The notes beneath the pieces were generated by a model that made no database searches, was not told the origin of the DNA, and saw only the letters and a list, made by a program, of their open reading frames with translations. DNA of 61,756 nt from DAOPZC01 sp035353175 (GTDB taxonomy: Bacteria > Verrucomicrobiota > Kiritimatiellia > RFP12 > UBA1067), in NCBI GenBank assembly GCA_035353175.1, contig DAOPZC010000022.1, positions 1 to 61,756 on the forward strand, written 5' to 3'. This document shows, in pieces, positions 43,501-51,646 of this stretch (its first letter is position 1; every line of letters begins with the position of its first letter). The translations under genes and the position numbers were made by a program.

Positions 43501-45039
43501 CAGCGTTCTAACTGCTTCGCCGGCCTAGGAAACGGGTTTATCGGCATCGATCCCCAAGGCAACCTGATTTACTGGACAGCCGCACAGGGTGCTCCCGATC
43601 TTCTCGCCGCCGAAATGCCCGCGCGCGGCTGCTCGGTTTCCATCACTGCCACCGGTAACGCCGCCGTCGTCGTCGCCGGCGACCGCGCACCGGCGCAACG
43701 CCTCATCTTAATCACTTCCGCAGCCAACTCCAGCCCCGCCTGCCGCGTATGGAAGGGCGACAAACGCATCGTCACGGCTGCCGCTTTGAGCGAAGGGTCA
43801 AAGCTCTTGGCCTTCGCCACGACGGATCGCCGCCTGACTGTGATCTCGCTAGAAACCGAGCAGGTGTTGGGTACGGTTTCGCTTTCGCAATCGCCGGGGC
43901 GGCCACTGGCAGAGGTCACCCGATGTGCATGCACGTGTGCAACAGGCAGCTCCGTTCGCGTGGTTTTTGCGGTCGCCGACGGGGTGCTCGGTGTGTGGGA
44001 CCTCAAGACCGGCCAGATTCAGCGAGTCGGCGCCTATCGCGGCTTGGACACCGGCGAGCCGCTGATCTGCCTCGACTGGCTGGCGGATAGCCAGCATTTC
44101 GTGGTCGCCACCCGAGACAGCCTGAAAACAGTCGGCATCTCGGAACAGATCACAGCCCCAACCGCAGCCGCGCGCACCGCCATAACCGCGTGCGCCGTCG
44201 GGGCAGACCGATGGGTAAGCCTGATTCAGGAAAAGGCACAACGGATAACCTGGTATCATGAGGGTGCAATCCGAGAGACTTTCTATCATCCGGCCTTCCG
44301 TCCGTGCTCCATTGCCAGCCACGGCCTCAACGGGGAGGTTTTGGCGGGGGGCCATGGCGCACTCCTTTTGTTGCGTCCCGGGCAGCAACCGCAGGAAAAC
44401 GACAGCCTGAATATATTCGACCGCCCGCTCGTAACCGTGCTTCCACAGGATGCGCAGAGCACTGTCGCGGTCTCGGAAACGGGTGAGATTAAACTCGTCC
44501 GCTTGGCGGAGGAGTGGGTGAAGCCCGCCCAACCGCCCTGGACTCACTGGAAACAGGAGGGTGCCTGCTGGCTGGGGTCCGATCAGGATATTGTCTGTTG
44601 GGGACGTACGATTTCCGACGCCTGCTCGAGCGAGATCCACATCGTTCATAGGCGCGGCACTACGGAAAAGATATTCACCGCGCGTGGTCTCATCGCCGGA
44701 GTGGCCTGCACGGACAGCGGACGCATGATCCACGTGGGTGTGGATGAGGAGGTCATCACGTATGCCCGGCGCGGAGCTACATGGGAGCCCCACACACGCC
44801 GTCTAGGAAGAATCACGCATCTGGCGCCTCTCGGCAAGGACCATCTCGTGGCCGTACTGGCCAACGGCTGCTGGCTCGAAGTGTGGTCCACAAACGACCC
44901 TCTCCAAACGGTCGGCGTATGCTACATACCGGTCAGCGTACGCTGTCTTTCAACATGTTTACACCTGATCCTGATCGGAACCAACGACGGGCGTCATATC
45001 CTGATAGACGCCATTCAACCGAAAGGCAAAATACCATGA
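40576..45039 (+). CDS. DUF4062-NTPase (STAND)-beta-propeller protein, NLR-like
   Basis: About 1487 residues. The N-terminus (~5-110) is DUF4062, a TIR-like fold: FRIFVSSTFSDLKAERNAL, FQAIDLRWGVSEEA, FIVLLGQRYGWCPLP. A P-loop STAND NTPase follows: Walker A VHGLSGSGKSALLA (~357), Walker B LVLFLDALDQLSEAD (~445) and a winged-helix-like region to ~700. The C-terminal ~600 residues are diverged beta-propeller blades (IVDCLLASQKVVSEH, GVWDLKTGQIQRVG) that are not repetitive in DNA. The architecture equals animal NWD1/NPHP3-type and bacterial NLR-like defence proteins. I chose the ATG at 40576 because the family motif begins eight residues later. It overlaps the TPR gene by ATGA, so the pair is translationally coupled. 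Confidence 0.85.
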   Translation: MQQRELTFRIFVSSTFSDLKAERNALQEYVFPRLREYCQTRGARFQAIDLRWGVSEEAALDQQTMNICLEELRRCQRTSPRPNFIVLLGQRYGWCPLPPQIAATEFEPIRDQITLPDDQALLAHWYRRDENAVPPEYCLQPRPAEAGKKLSQHEQEVACTSEARQWNETESRLRAILLTGVTRLVWPLTDERRLKYEASATHQEILHGALQVKNTTDHVFGFFRTIESIPQDARAGDFLDLGPQGRPDVQARARLERLQSDLRSRLPKNILSYSSTWSGSGPTTDHLQQLCKDVYNRIRMVIDEELQRRDRSDPVDQEVLAHQTFGQERARVFIGRRDQLQAIQNYLDSEGRHPLIVHGLSGSGKSALLARAVADHESRGTAHEVIVRYIGATPVSSDIRALLEGLCKEISLRYGGDASTVPMEYNKLAVELTNRMALATAKRPLVLFLDALDQLSEADQGRSLAWLPAQLPEHVRLVVSTLPGECLTALKQRQLPAASYVEVTPMNPQEGEEVLTAWLCEAHRVLRPQQRDDVLAGFRDCPYPLYLKLAFEEARRWKSFNPIRTEDCAVASEEQKSSYPRLSHDIPGILNDMFTRLEAERNHGRVLVSCALGYLVASRHGLTEGELLDVLSADQEVMADFRRRSPRSPALDRLPVVVWARLFADIEPYMTQRQADGTTVLTFYHWQVGKAVERRHLAEGHRLRKHLSLARLFHAQGLFFETPEQMQARARHFGLVPRPVNIRKVAELPFHQLASAKLAGNDSTSTQYWNAVADLLTDWRFLEAKAEADPNPGVSPLTGKKGGGHLIFELADDLRQVVDQMPPDHPALPKLILLYEAMIGTVMGLTEQPARFTQTMTNRLRLRPLSPAAQELLRQGESLLCSHTWWLKSEDGIVESKLWDGIVAVSLQRGLVYCTQGEDRIVDCLLASQKVVSEHRLPTTNATETAVCPGDGRLATVTTDGSVYTVSGQMPIRLRQRSNCFAGLGNGFIGIDPQGNLIYWTAAQGAPDLLAAEMPARGCSVSITATGNAAVVVAGDRAPAQRLILITSAANSSPACRVWKGDKRIVTAAALSEGSKLLAFATTDRRLTVISLETEQVLGTVSLSQSPGRPLAEVTRCACTCATGSSVRVVFAVADGVLGVWDLKTGQIQRVGAYRGLDTGEPLICLDWLADSQHFVVATRDSLKTVGISEQITAPTAAARTAITACAVGADRWVSLIQEKAQRITWYHEGAIRETFYHPAFRPCSIASHGLNGEVLAGGHGALLLLRPGQQPQENDSLNIFDRPLVTVLPQDAQSTVAVSETGEIKLVRLAEEWVKPAQPPWTHWKQEGACWLGSDQDIVCWGRTISDACSSEIHIVHRRGTTEKIFTARGLIAGVACTDSGRMIHVGVDEEVITYARRGATWEPHTRRLGRITHLAPLGKDHLVAVLANGCWLEVWSTNDPLQTVGVCYIPVSVRCLSTCLHLILIGTNDGRHILIDAIQPKGKIP

Positions 45040-46634
45040 GATTATTCAAGCGTAGCGCCAATGACAAACCCACTGCTCTGGAACGCGTGTACTTCGACGC
45101 GGATCGCGGCTGCATCGCCCTCGCCCTTGAGCGCATGGCCGACATCCGGATCGATTTTCCGCGAGACGCCGTGCTGGAATATGCTGAGGGGTGCCTGCGT
45201 AAAGACTCCCTTGGACAGGGCCTTCGGGCGCTCGAACAATTCCGTCTCGCCCAAAAATACGATCCCAGTCATCTGTTCTCCGCCTATAACGCAGCCAAAT
45301 ACTCCGATTCGGAAAAAGACTACCGTGCGCGCACTGCGCATGCCCGCCGACTGGCGCCCAAAGACCCGGACATGCTGTTCTTCCAGCATCTGGACGAGGC
45401 CCTGGCGGCAGGCCAGACCTGGGGTGAATTGCTCACCAACTTCGTCGCGGTGACACAGCAACACGGCAAACATGGCGACACCGCCGCCGTCGCGGAGATC
45501 GCATTGTCTTCAGGCGACTGGAGCCGCACCGAAGAGATCCAACTGCGGCACGCCCGGTGCGGTGCCCTGCGGGAACTGGACCGTGCGGAAGACGCTGCTC
45601 ACGAGGTGAGGCATGAAGACTATCCCCCCAGCGAGCGTCTGGCTCTCGACGAAGCCTTGAAAGAACTTGATCGTGTCCTCGAACTTGACCCGGCAGACCC
45701 CAAAATGATCAACTTTAAAAGCGCCTGGCTTAACCTGATGAGGCGCTATCCGGAGGCCATCGCTGTAGCGGACGAGGCCATATCCATCCAACCCACTGGT
45801 TATCTGAAGCCCTGGACGAATAAGGCACTCGCTTGCTTAAGGCTCGGTCGTGTGGCCGAAGCACAGGAAATATCTCAGCGTGTCATATCGGAGGCAAAAG
45901 ACCTGGGAAGTGAGTTCGCCGATGACGCCGCAAAGGCGCGCGGCATGCTCGAAACGGCTGCCGCGGCATCCCAAAAGCCATCCGATGACGAACTGCTGGC
46001 CACCATCGCCGAAAACACAATCCGCACAGCCCAACTGACTGCCCAGGAAGCCATGAACCTTTGGCAAAGCAAACTCGGAGGTTTTGATCTGACCCGCGGC
46101 ATCCAGAGCCGGTGTGCCCGCTACGGCCAGAAATGGCACAACGACTACATCACCCAAACCGCCGAACTCATGCACGACTTCTGCCCTGAGTGGGTTTTTA
46201 CTGCACTTCTAAAGCTGTCTGAAATCAATCAGGCCGCCTACAGCCATTACCTGCATGCCGCTCTCTACGTCGCCGCACAGTCCGATGGCGTGATGAAATA
46301 CGATGCCAGCCGTTTCAATGTCCTGGTCCTTTTGGGCAGCATGGAACCTGATACCATCCGCCGATCCTATCGTGAAGCCGTGCTTGCCCCTGCGGCATCA
46401 GACGAGCGGTTTGCCCCCCTTGCCCCTCGGATGCGCGAGACCTTGGAACTGTTGAACCCGGAGTTCCCTCGACTCGTGGCCGATCAGCAGCCCATCGATG
46501 AAACCGAACGGTCCCGGGCCCGCAGTGTCACCCTCGCGAACTTCAACGGCGCGCCGAGTGATGGCAGACAGGCCCCAGGCACGGTGTCACCCTCCGGAGT
46601 ACTCTCGGCACTGCGTTCTCTGTTTCGCAAATGA
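45036..46634 (+). CDS. TPR-repeat protein coupled to the DUF4062-STAND gene
   Basis: A 532-residue soluble helical protein. The start is fixed by the ATGA overlap with the preceding stop. TPR-like units are visible at ~40-130 (GLRALEQFRLAQKYDPSHL) and ~200-300 (ALKELDRVLELDPADPKMIN, YPEAIAVADEAISIQPTGYL, CLRLGRVAEAQEISQRVI). The region ~320-480 is helical with no recognised domain (QEAMNLWQSKLGGFDLTRGI, EWVFTALLKLSEINQAAYSH). There is no catalytic motif. It is probably an adaptor or sensor partner of the NLR-like protein. A shared transcript is certain from the overlap; the function is inferred. Confidence 0.8.
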   Translation: MRLFKRSANDKPTALERVYFDADRGCIALALERMADIRIDFPRDAVLEYAEGCLRKDSLGQGLRALEQFRLAQKYDPSHLFSAYNAAKYSDSEKDYRARTAHARRLAPKDPDMLFFQHLDEALAAGQTWGELLTNFVAVTQQHGKHGDTAAVAEIALSSGDWSRTEEIQLRHARCGALRELDRAEDAAHEVRHEDYPPSERLALDEALKELDRVLELDPADPKMINFKSAWLNLMRRYPEAIAVADEAISIQPTGYLKPWTNKALACLRLGRVAEAQEISQRVISEAKDLGSEFADDAAKARGMLETAAAASQKPSDDELLATIAENTIRTAQLTAQEAMNLWQSKLGGFDLTRGIQSRCARYGQKWHNDYITQTAELMHDFCPEWVFTALLKLSEINQAAYSHYLHAALYVAAQSDGVMKYDASRFNVLVLLGSMEPDTIRRSYREAVLAPAASDERFAPLAPRMRETLELLNPEFPRLVADQQPIDETERSRARSVTLANFNGAPSDGRQAPGTVSPSGVLSALRSLFRK

Positions 46635-46978
46635 CACCATAGATGTCAGCATCAACCGCGTACCTTGCGCGTGTGGTGCGTATCAATGGCTGATCGAATC
46701 TACCTCTGCTGAACACGCTTACCTATCAAGGAGGCAGCCCAGCCCACCCGGCAGGACGTGCTCAAGCTGAAGTCAGAAGGGCGAGAGGAGCAGCGAGATC
46801 CAGTACGGCACAAAGGACATGCGCCTGCCGAGGCGCAAAGAAAAGTTGTGCCGCTCTGCCGTTTTTACGGTAATCCGCCGTTGACAATGGATGCCCAAAG
46901 CCCTAATCTCAATACCAAACTGATCAAGGGTGAAAGTTCTGTTATCCCTATAGAAACCCGCAAGATGAGGGCTATGAG
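46635..46978 (+). other. Intergenic region with weak open frames
   Basis: About 340 bases between the TPR gene and the small membrane protein. An open frame from a GTG at 46758 runs into the next gene with an ATGA junction at 46979, but its composition (74 residues, no motif, no ribosome site) does not convince me that it is coding. Confidence 0.35.
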
Positions 46979-47353
46979 ATGAAATTCATTTTTCCATTAC
47001 TGAGTTTCCTTTTTCTCCTAATCACGTATTCGGGAATCCGTAGGCAGCACGACTCTCACCGAGGAAGGTGTCCATGGGAGCCCGCACCTGATCGCAGTCC
47101 TATGACACTGGAACGTATGTGCGATCCGGATGTGGGCTACGATGAGAAACTCGGTGCGGATTTCGAAGAAGCGGGACTTTGGATGACTCGGGGCGGCTGG
47201 CTGCGAGCGATCGTCTTCCTGTTTTTGGTTGCCGCCATTGTCTGGCTGGTTTGTACCAGAACCGAATATCCGTGGTATATGCGGTTGCCCCTCAGCCTAC
47301 CCTGCGGTGGCGCCGCAGCAATGGCTCTCTACAATTTTCTTCACCGAAAATAA
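46979..47353 (+). CDS. Small membrane protein of unknown function
   Basis: A 124-residue protein I do not recognise. It starts with a hydrophobic helix (FIFPLLSFLFLLITYSGI, signal anchor), followed by a polar region (~20-78) and two more helices near 80-98 (AIVFLFLVAAIVWLVC) and 103-120. GATGAGGG precedes the ATG. It follows the DUF4062/TPR pair on the same strand. A membrane partner of that pair is possible but unproven. Confidence 0.6.
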   Translation: MKFIFPLLSFLFLLITYSGIRRQHDSHRGRCPWEPAPDRSPMTLERMCDPDVGYDEKLGADFEEAGLWMTRGGWLRAIVFLFLVAAIVWLVCTRTEYPWYMRLPLSLPCGGAAAMALYNFLHRK

Positions 47354-47476
47354 CCCCCCAACCCTTTCGGACTACTTGCCTCGGCTGGCTCATAATCAGG
47401 TTGCGGCGACAATCGTTGGTGTTTGGGTTGCAACTTGGACGCTCTGGAAAATCCTATAGCCTTATACGAGGTGTAC

Positions 47477-48184
47477 ATGAGTATTTTGAACAAGATCTTT
47501 GGAATAAAGAATGTTGCTCAACCGCGATACAGTGGCGTTTTGAACTGGGAGCAGTTGCCGCCAATATCCACGATTGCGCTGCTTGATGCGGATGCTTTCA
47601 ATCGAGCACCGGGGATTATTCACGGCATGCTTGGCTTTCGGGAGATTCTTGCCGATGCGGTCAAAACGGTTTTTCCTTGTGACCGACCAGACGTTCTCAA
47701 GGAGATGCTCGCAAGGAAGGGCCAGTTCTTGCTGTCTTTTGATGCCAGCGCCGGACTCGCCGCAAGTCGCCTTGGTTTTGCGACCAGTGCCCTTTGCACA
47801 GAGCATGGAATCGAGATTATTGAATCCAATTCTGACGGACTCGGGATACCTGCACTCTATTCTGCGACACTGAGTGATGTGTTCGGTGAGTTTCACATCA
47901 TCGTTGATGCGAACCTCACTAAAGAACATTGGCAGTACCTATCGGCCATTATTGCGAAAGACAGGTGTCCGGCTCGTATGGGGTTTGGCAAGTCATCCGA
48001 TGGTCGTTATGTGGCTGCTGTACTTCACAATGATGTGGTGAAGGCGCACGACCTCGTTAGCATCGATGCTGGTCGGTCATTCGATGACTTTTGCATTGGT
48101 GCGATCACTCGAATGAGAAAGGAGAAAGTTCCATACGACATTATCCCCATGGGGCAGGTTCTCGCTCAAAGGTCCGGTAAATAG
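47477..48184 (+). CDS. Hypothetical protein
   Basis: A 235-residue soluble protein that I cannot assign. It begins MSILNKIFGIKNVAQP with GAGG seven bases upstream, and has no signal peptide or helix of membrane type. It contains LLDADAFNRAPG, FLLSFDASAGLAASRLGFA and FHIIVDANLTKEHWQYLSAI; the pattern of hydrophobic strands suggests an alpha/beta fold. Codon use is less GC-rich than in the core genome, in line with acquisition. It lies 123 bases after the small membrane protein on the same strand. Confidence 0.6.
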   Translation: MSILNKIFGIKNVAQPRYSGVLNWEQLPPISTIALLDADAFNRAPGIIHGMLGFREILADAVKTVFPCDRPDVLKEMLARKGQFLLSFDASAGLAASRLGFATSALCTEHGIEIIESNSDGLGIPALYSATLSDVFGEFHIIVDANLTKEHWQYLSAIIAKDRCPARMGFGKSSDGRYVAAVLHNDVVKAHDLVSIDAGRSFDDFCIGAITRMRKEKVPYDIIPMGQVLAQRSGK

Positions 48185-48880
48185 CAAGCGCGCTCTCGTT
48201 GAGCAATAAGGGGACATATATGAATGGTGTTATGTCAGGAAAATGCGTTTGCCCGCTCGGCATGCTGCAGAAACTGGTCGATAAAGGATAACGTGCCGCT
48301 GCTGCCGAACCGCAAGGAGCCTAGGGAGGGTTAAGTTGATGTATAGCCTACAGGGTCATGCGATACTGCTCGCGAGGACGCTCGCCCTCCATGTGAAGCC
48401 AGGCGATTATTTGGAGCGTCCTCGCGAGCCGCAGCAGGTCGGCCATACATTTTCTGAAAATGCTCTAGGGCAGTGAACCATCGTCCGACGAATTACCAGT
48501 TGCTCACGAGTCCACGCCGCCAGTTCAAGGGAAACCCGCACCGCACGTCGTACAAAAGAAACCACCCACCTTATCTTAGCGCCATTCGCGACAGATATTT
48601 GGAACACTTTGCCACCTCCGCGCGTCACTTGTGTGACAGGGTTCCATGCTCTGGTTACGAGCACAATCCGAATTCGTTGGAAATTGCGGCCGCGATATCG
48701 CTGTAGATGACCTTAGCAAGTGCAGCAGAGTCTGTGTTAGTCCCGAGCCACTGCTGTGCTAGCCCTAACCTCCCTTTTGAGATCCATGAGTTTGGAGTTC
48801 GCGATAACCAATGACTGTTGACCAATGACATTCGTCTTCAGCCCTCCGTCTTCTCGAACCAACGTGGAAAAACAGTCTTT
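48185..48880. other. 700-base non-coding region
   Basis: Between convergent genes. It includes a 16-bp perfect inverted repeat (listed separately). A 23-codon open frame at 48221 (MNGVMSGKCVCPLGMLQK) is too short to support. No other structure is seen. Confidence 0.5.
48368..48429. repeat. Perfect 16-bp inverted repeat with 30-base loop
   Basis: Arm 1 GCTCGCGAGGACGCTC (48368-48383) and arm 2 GAGCGTCCTCGCGAGC (48414-48429) are exact reverse complements. The spacer contains GCCCTCCATG. It looks like a dispersed intergenic palindrome of the REP kind, different in sequence from the palindromes near the transposase. No T-run follows, so it is not an obvious terminator. Confidence 0.75.
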
Positions 48881-50683
48881 CTACAAGCGGCCAAGCATTC
48901 TATATTTCAGGCGACGGAGTTGCTGGATCCGTTTCTCAAGCAGCCAAGCCCGCCAGTCATCCTCCGGCACAAGTTCGTTGTAAGGGATGGCAGTCTCAAA
49001 TGAACGGCAGTATGCCTCCCAGGCCTGCTGTGTGGCTTGAAAGGCCGCCGCGGCGGGAGGTATGTCGGATTTCTTTGCGGCCAGCAACGCGCCCAATTCA
49101 TCGCACAGTCGCCGGTACTCTTCCCGAGTCTGGCGCGCATCGGACGGGATCGGCGTCAACATCTCTTCCCCAATGAGCGCCAGGTCAATCGCCAGATCCT
49201 GCCGCAGCGCGTTTTCTTGGCGGGCGCGATCCGAGAAACTGTTCCGGTCGGAAAAGACCTCTTCGTTGGCGACCTGCAGCGCGATGAAGCGCACGCCTTG
49301 TTCATAGAGTTCTGGGTATCTACACCCAACCAGACGCTTGCGCTCATAATAGTCGAGCCAACGGCGGATCTCACGCGGCGAATCGAAGTCGATACCCAGA
49401 TCATCGCCGAAAAAGCCCAAGTCTCCATCTCGCCCCATGCCGGAGTTATCCTGCGCGTAAAGATAAGCCCGCCGCAGGTTCGCCAATAAACGATCGAGCC
49501 CGCCGCCGGATCGGACAAGGATACACTGGAAGATGTCCCACCGGAAAGCGGGGTCATGCGCGTAGTGCCAGGCGAGACTGATATGGTATCCTGGCTCCCC
49601 GTCGCCCCAGAGGTCGAGGTCGACCCCTTCTTCCTCCAGATATGCCCTCCGATCGCCCCAGCCCGAAGGGGTGTTGGCGCTGAGAAACAGGACCAGTTGA
49701 ATCTGGGGCTCCTGACTGAGCCGCAAGTTGGGATTGGCCATTTTGGCGCTCTGATAGATTTCGTTCGCAAGCGCGGGATCCGCCGTGAAAAAACTCCGCG
49801 GATTGAAGACCAGCAGGTCCAGTATCAGTTCGAGGCTCTGACGCTCTCCCTGTCGTGCCCGCGGCTCCAATCGCCGGATCTCCCGTTTCTGCTCTTCGAT
49901 CAAACTCCGCGCATGGGCTGGCGCCGCCCAGCACTGGACGGTTCGATAAGGATACTCATTTCTTATCAAGCATCGGCTGGGGTATTTATCACGATTATTA
50001 ATATCGAATTGATCAGCCATGCAGGCCGGTCGGAGCACCCCATTCACAGATCGGTTGACCTCCTCGTAAGGCATATCCGGCAACAGCCGTGTCATCAGGC
50101 TGACCAAGCAACGGTGGGCCGTTTCTGGCTCTCGGGCCGGATAATCACGATGCGGGTCTTCCTCGGAGGTGTTCTGTTCCGCGTCATGCGTGCTCGACGG
50201 GGCCTCCAGTTGACGCTTGCAGACTCGCTCAATAAACGCGACAACGTCTTCGCACTGTTGCTCCTGAATCTCGATGACGCTGAGTGCGGATCCCGACCCC
50301 GTGCAGTCATTCCACTCTAAAGCACGACGCTCGGCATGACGCTTCGCGGCTCCATACGCCTCTTCGGCCAACAGTTTAACCTCGTCGGGATACGGCGCCG
50401 CGCACGCGCGCAAACGCTGCCGTCGCAACGGCTCCTGGACGCGGATGGCCTCGGCAGAGAGGCGACGCAATTCGGCGAAGCAGAGGTCCCGCCCGGAGTC
50501 CGCCGAGCTGTCGTCCGCCCTTTCGTCGTCCTCACTGCCCGAGCCGAAGCCCACCTCCCCGTCCTCATGCCTGAAAAAACACGACTGAACTGAAGCGGCC
50601 AGGCCCGCAACCAAGAGCGCGCCGACAAGCGCCCACAGCGCGAGCCGTCGCAATTTCCGCAGCGTTTGACTTTTGTCGTTCAT
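48881..50683 (-). CDS. Membrane-anchored protein of unknown function
   Basis: A 600-residue protein. The ATG at 50683 has GGAGAAAG ten bases upstream. A basic stretch and one hydrophobic helix follow (LWALVGALLVAGLAASVQSC, residues ~14-33), then an acidic, low-complexity linker (EDDERADDSSADSGRD). The rest is a Cys-bearing, helix-rich domain that I do not recognise (LCFAELRRLSAEAIRVQE, CRLIRNEYPYRTVQCW-like pairs, SLAWHYAHDPAFRWDIFQCI). The Cys residues are spread widely and suggest disulphides outside the cytoplasm, with an N-in topology. Upstream extension of this frame only translates REP palindromes and is not used. It lies after the transposase on the leftward strand. Confidence 0.6.
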   Translation of the reverse strand: MNDKSQTLRKLRRLALWALVGALLVAGLAASVQSCFFRHEDGEVGFGSGSEDDERADDSSADSGRDLCFAELRRLSAEAIRVQEPLRRQRLRACAAPYPDEVKLLAEEAYGAAKRHAERRALEWNDCTGSGSALSVIEIQEQQCEDVVAFIERVCKRQLEAPSSTHDAEQNTSEEDPHRDYPAREPETAHRCLVSLMTRLLPDMPYEEVNRSVNGVLRPACMADQFDINNRDKYPSRCLIRNEYPYRTVQCWAAPAHARSLIEEQKREIRRLEPRARQGERQSLELILDLLVFNPRSFFTADPALANEIYQSAKMANPNLRLSQEPQIQLVLFLSANTPSGWGDRRAYLEEEGVDLDLWGDGEPGYHISLAWHYAHDPAFRWDIFQCILVRSGGGLDRLLANLRRAYLYAQDNSGMGRDGDLGFFGDDLGIDFDSPREIRRWLDYYERKRLVGCRYPELYEQGVRFIALQVANEEVFSDRNSFSDRARQENALRQDLAIDLALIGEEMLTPIPSDARQTREEYRRLCDELGALLAAKKSDIPPAAAAFQATQQAWEAYCRSFETAIPYNELVPEDDWRAWLLEKRIQQLRRLKYRMLGRL

Positions 50684-50724
50684 GTTTTGTTTCTTTCTCC
50701 GCTCACAATCCGTGCGACCTTTCG

Positions 50725-50749
50725 CAGCGGGTTCGTAGCCCCCCTGTAC
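50725..50749 (+). repeat. REP-like palindromic unit (single, slightly truncated)
   Basis: A copy of the 26-bp unit that begins CAGCGGG, has TTCGTAGC in the middle and ends CTGTAC; this copy lacks one base of the CCCCCGCTG part. It lies between the membrane-protein gene and the next REP pair. Confidence 0.7.
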
Positions 50750-50772
50750 TTTTCTGATCTCCCCGTTTGCCT

Positions 50773-50833
50773 CAGCGGGTTCGTAGCCCCCGCTGTACGT
50801 GTGCCCCGGTACAGCAGGCGCTACGAGCCTGCT
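50773..50833. repeat. REP-like inverted pair at the 3' end of the transposase gene
   Basis: A direct unit (50773-50798) and, after 10 bases, an inverted unit (50809-50833, GTACAGCAGGCGCTACGAGC...). The stop codon of the RAYT gene (50821-50823) lies inside the inverted unit. The head-to-head layout matches REPINs. Confidence 0.8.
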
Positions 50834-51462
50834 ATTTCTTCGAATTCCGGCCTCAGCCACTCCACGCAGCGTGTCCACGGCCAGTCGGCCCAGTTCTTCG
50901 TCAAGCCGGCCTTGACCGGATTCTCGCAGATGTACCGCGCGACGCCGATCACCTTGGCCTCGTCGCGGCACCAGTGGTCGAAGCCCTCGCGTGCCCAGAA
51001 GGCGCCCGTGCGTCCCAGTATCCGGTTGGCTTGCCGCGCCACGTAGCTCTTATACTGACCGAGGTCCGCCAACAACTCTCCGCTACGGCCCTCACCGCTC
51101 CGCATCAGCAGGTGCATGTGGTTCGAAAGCACCGTGACGGCGTACACCTGCCAGCCGCGCGGCTTCTCAAGCCATTCGAGATTCGCCAACACGATTTCAG
51201 GCACGCCGGGTTGCGTGAGCCAGTCGCGCCGGTTGTCCACGGCATGCAGGCAGCGTTCCACGTGCAGGAATTGCCGCCGCGCCAGTTCCGTCAACCGCTC
51301 CTCATTCGCATCGGCTTTCGCGAGGGCGGCCCGTTCCGACTCCAGGTCGGCGACGACAGCTTTCGGAATCGTGCCCGCGAGCCGCAGCGTCACAAAGTAG
51401 GCATGGTCTGCCACCAACCAGTGCGGCAGGTTGCCGCGTGTGAAGCGCAAGGTCTCGACCAT
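50821..51462 (-). CDS. REP-associated tyrosine transposase (RAYT, Y1/HUH family)
   Basis: A 213-residue Y1 transposase (TnpA_REP family). AYFVTLRLAG is the first conserved strand, VLSNHMHLLMRSG carries the HUH-type His-x-His metal site, and YKSYVARQANRILGR the helix with catalytic Tyr; AFWAREGFDHWCRDEAKV and ICENPVKAGL are the late family signatures. AAGGAG lies just upstream of the ATG at 51462. REP-like inverted pairs flank it on both sides. RAYTs are single-copy domesticated transposases that mobilise REP/REPIN palindromes, which agrees with the palindromes listed here. Confidence 0.92.
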   Translation of the reverse strand: MVETLRFTRGNLPHWLVADHAYFVTLRLAGTIPKAVVADLESERAALAKADANEERLTELARRQFLHVERCLHAVDNRRDWLTQPGVPEIVLANLEWLEKPRGWQVYAVTVLSNHMHLLMRSGEGRSGELLADLGQYKSYVARQANRILGRTGAFWAREGFDHWCRDEAKVIGVARYICENPVKAGLTKNWADWPWTRCVEWLRPEFEEIAGS

Positions 51463-51484
51463 GGATACTCCTTGTGTGCTTGGG

Positions 51485-51547
51485 CAGCGGGCTTGTAACG
51501 CCCGCTGTACTGGCCCTGGTACAGCAGGCGCTACGAGCCTGCTGCTG
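51485..51547. repeat. REP-like inverted pair at the 5' side of the transposase gene
   Basis: A direct unit (51485-51510; CAGCGGGCTTGTAACGCCCG then CTGTAC) and an inverted unit (51519-51547) separated by eight bases. It is the same arrangement as the pair at the other end of the gene. Confidence 0.8.
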
Positions 51548-51562
51548 TCCATTCGTTCTCCT

Positions 51563-51584
51563 CAGCGGGTTCATAGCCACCGCG
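51563..51584 (+). repeat. REP-like unit, partial
   Basis: CAGCGGGTTCATAGCCACCG, the first ~21 bases of the unit without the CTGTAC end. It lies between the transposase and the end of the WD40 gene. Confidence 0.6.
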
Positions 51585-51646
51585 TCGGGAAGGTCGAGGA
51601 GATGAACACGCGTAACTTGCTCCGGGCGAACTGGTTGCGGGATTCT

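Noticed and set aside
46758..46982. 74-residue frame ending with ATGA at the small membrane gene
   Set aside because: GTG start without a ribosome site and no recognisable pattern; the overlap alone is weak evidence.
50684..50971. N-terminal extension of the 48881-50683 protein
   Set aside because: The extra 96 residues translate REP palindromes and part of the RAYT gene; the internal ATG has a good ribosome site.
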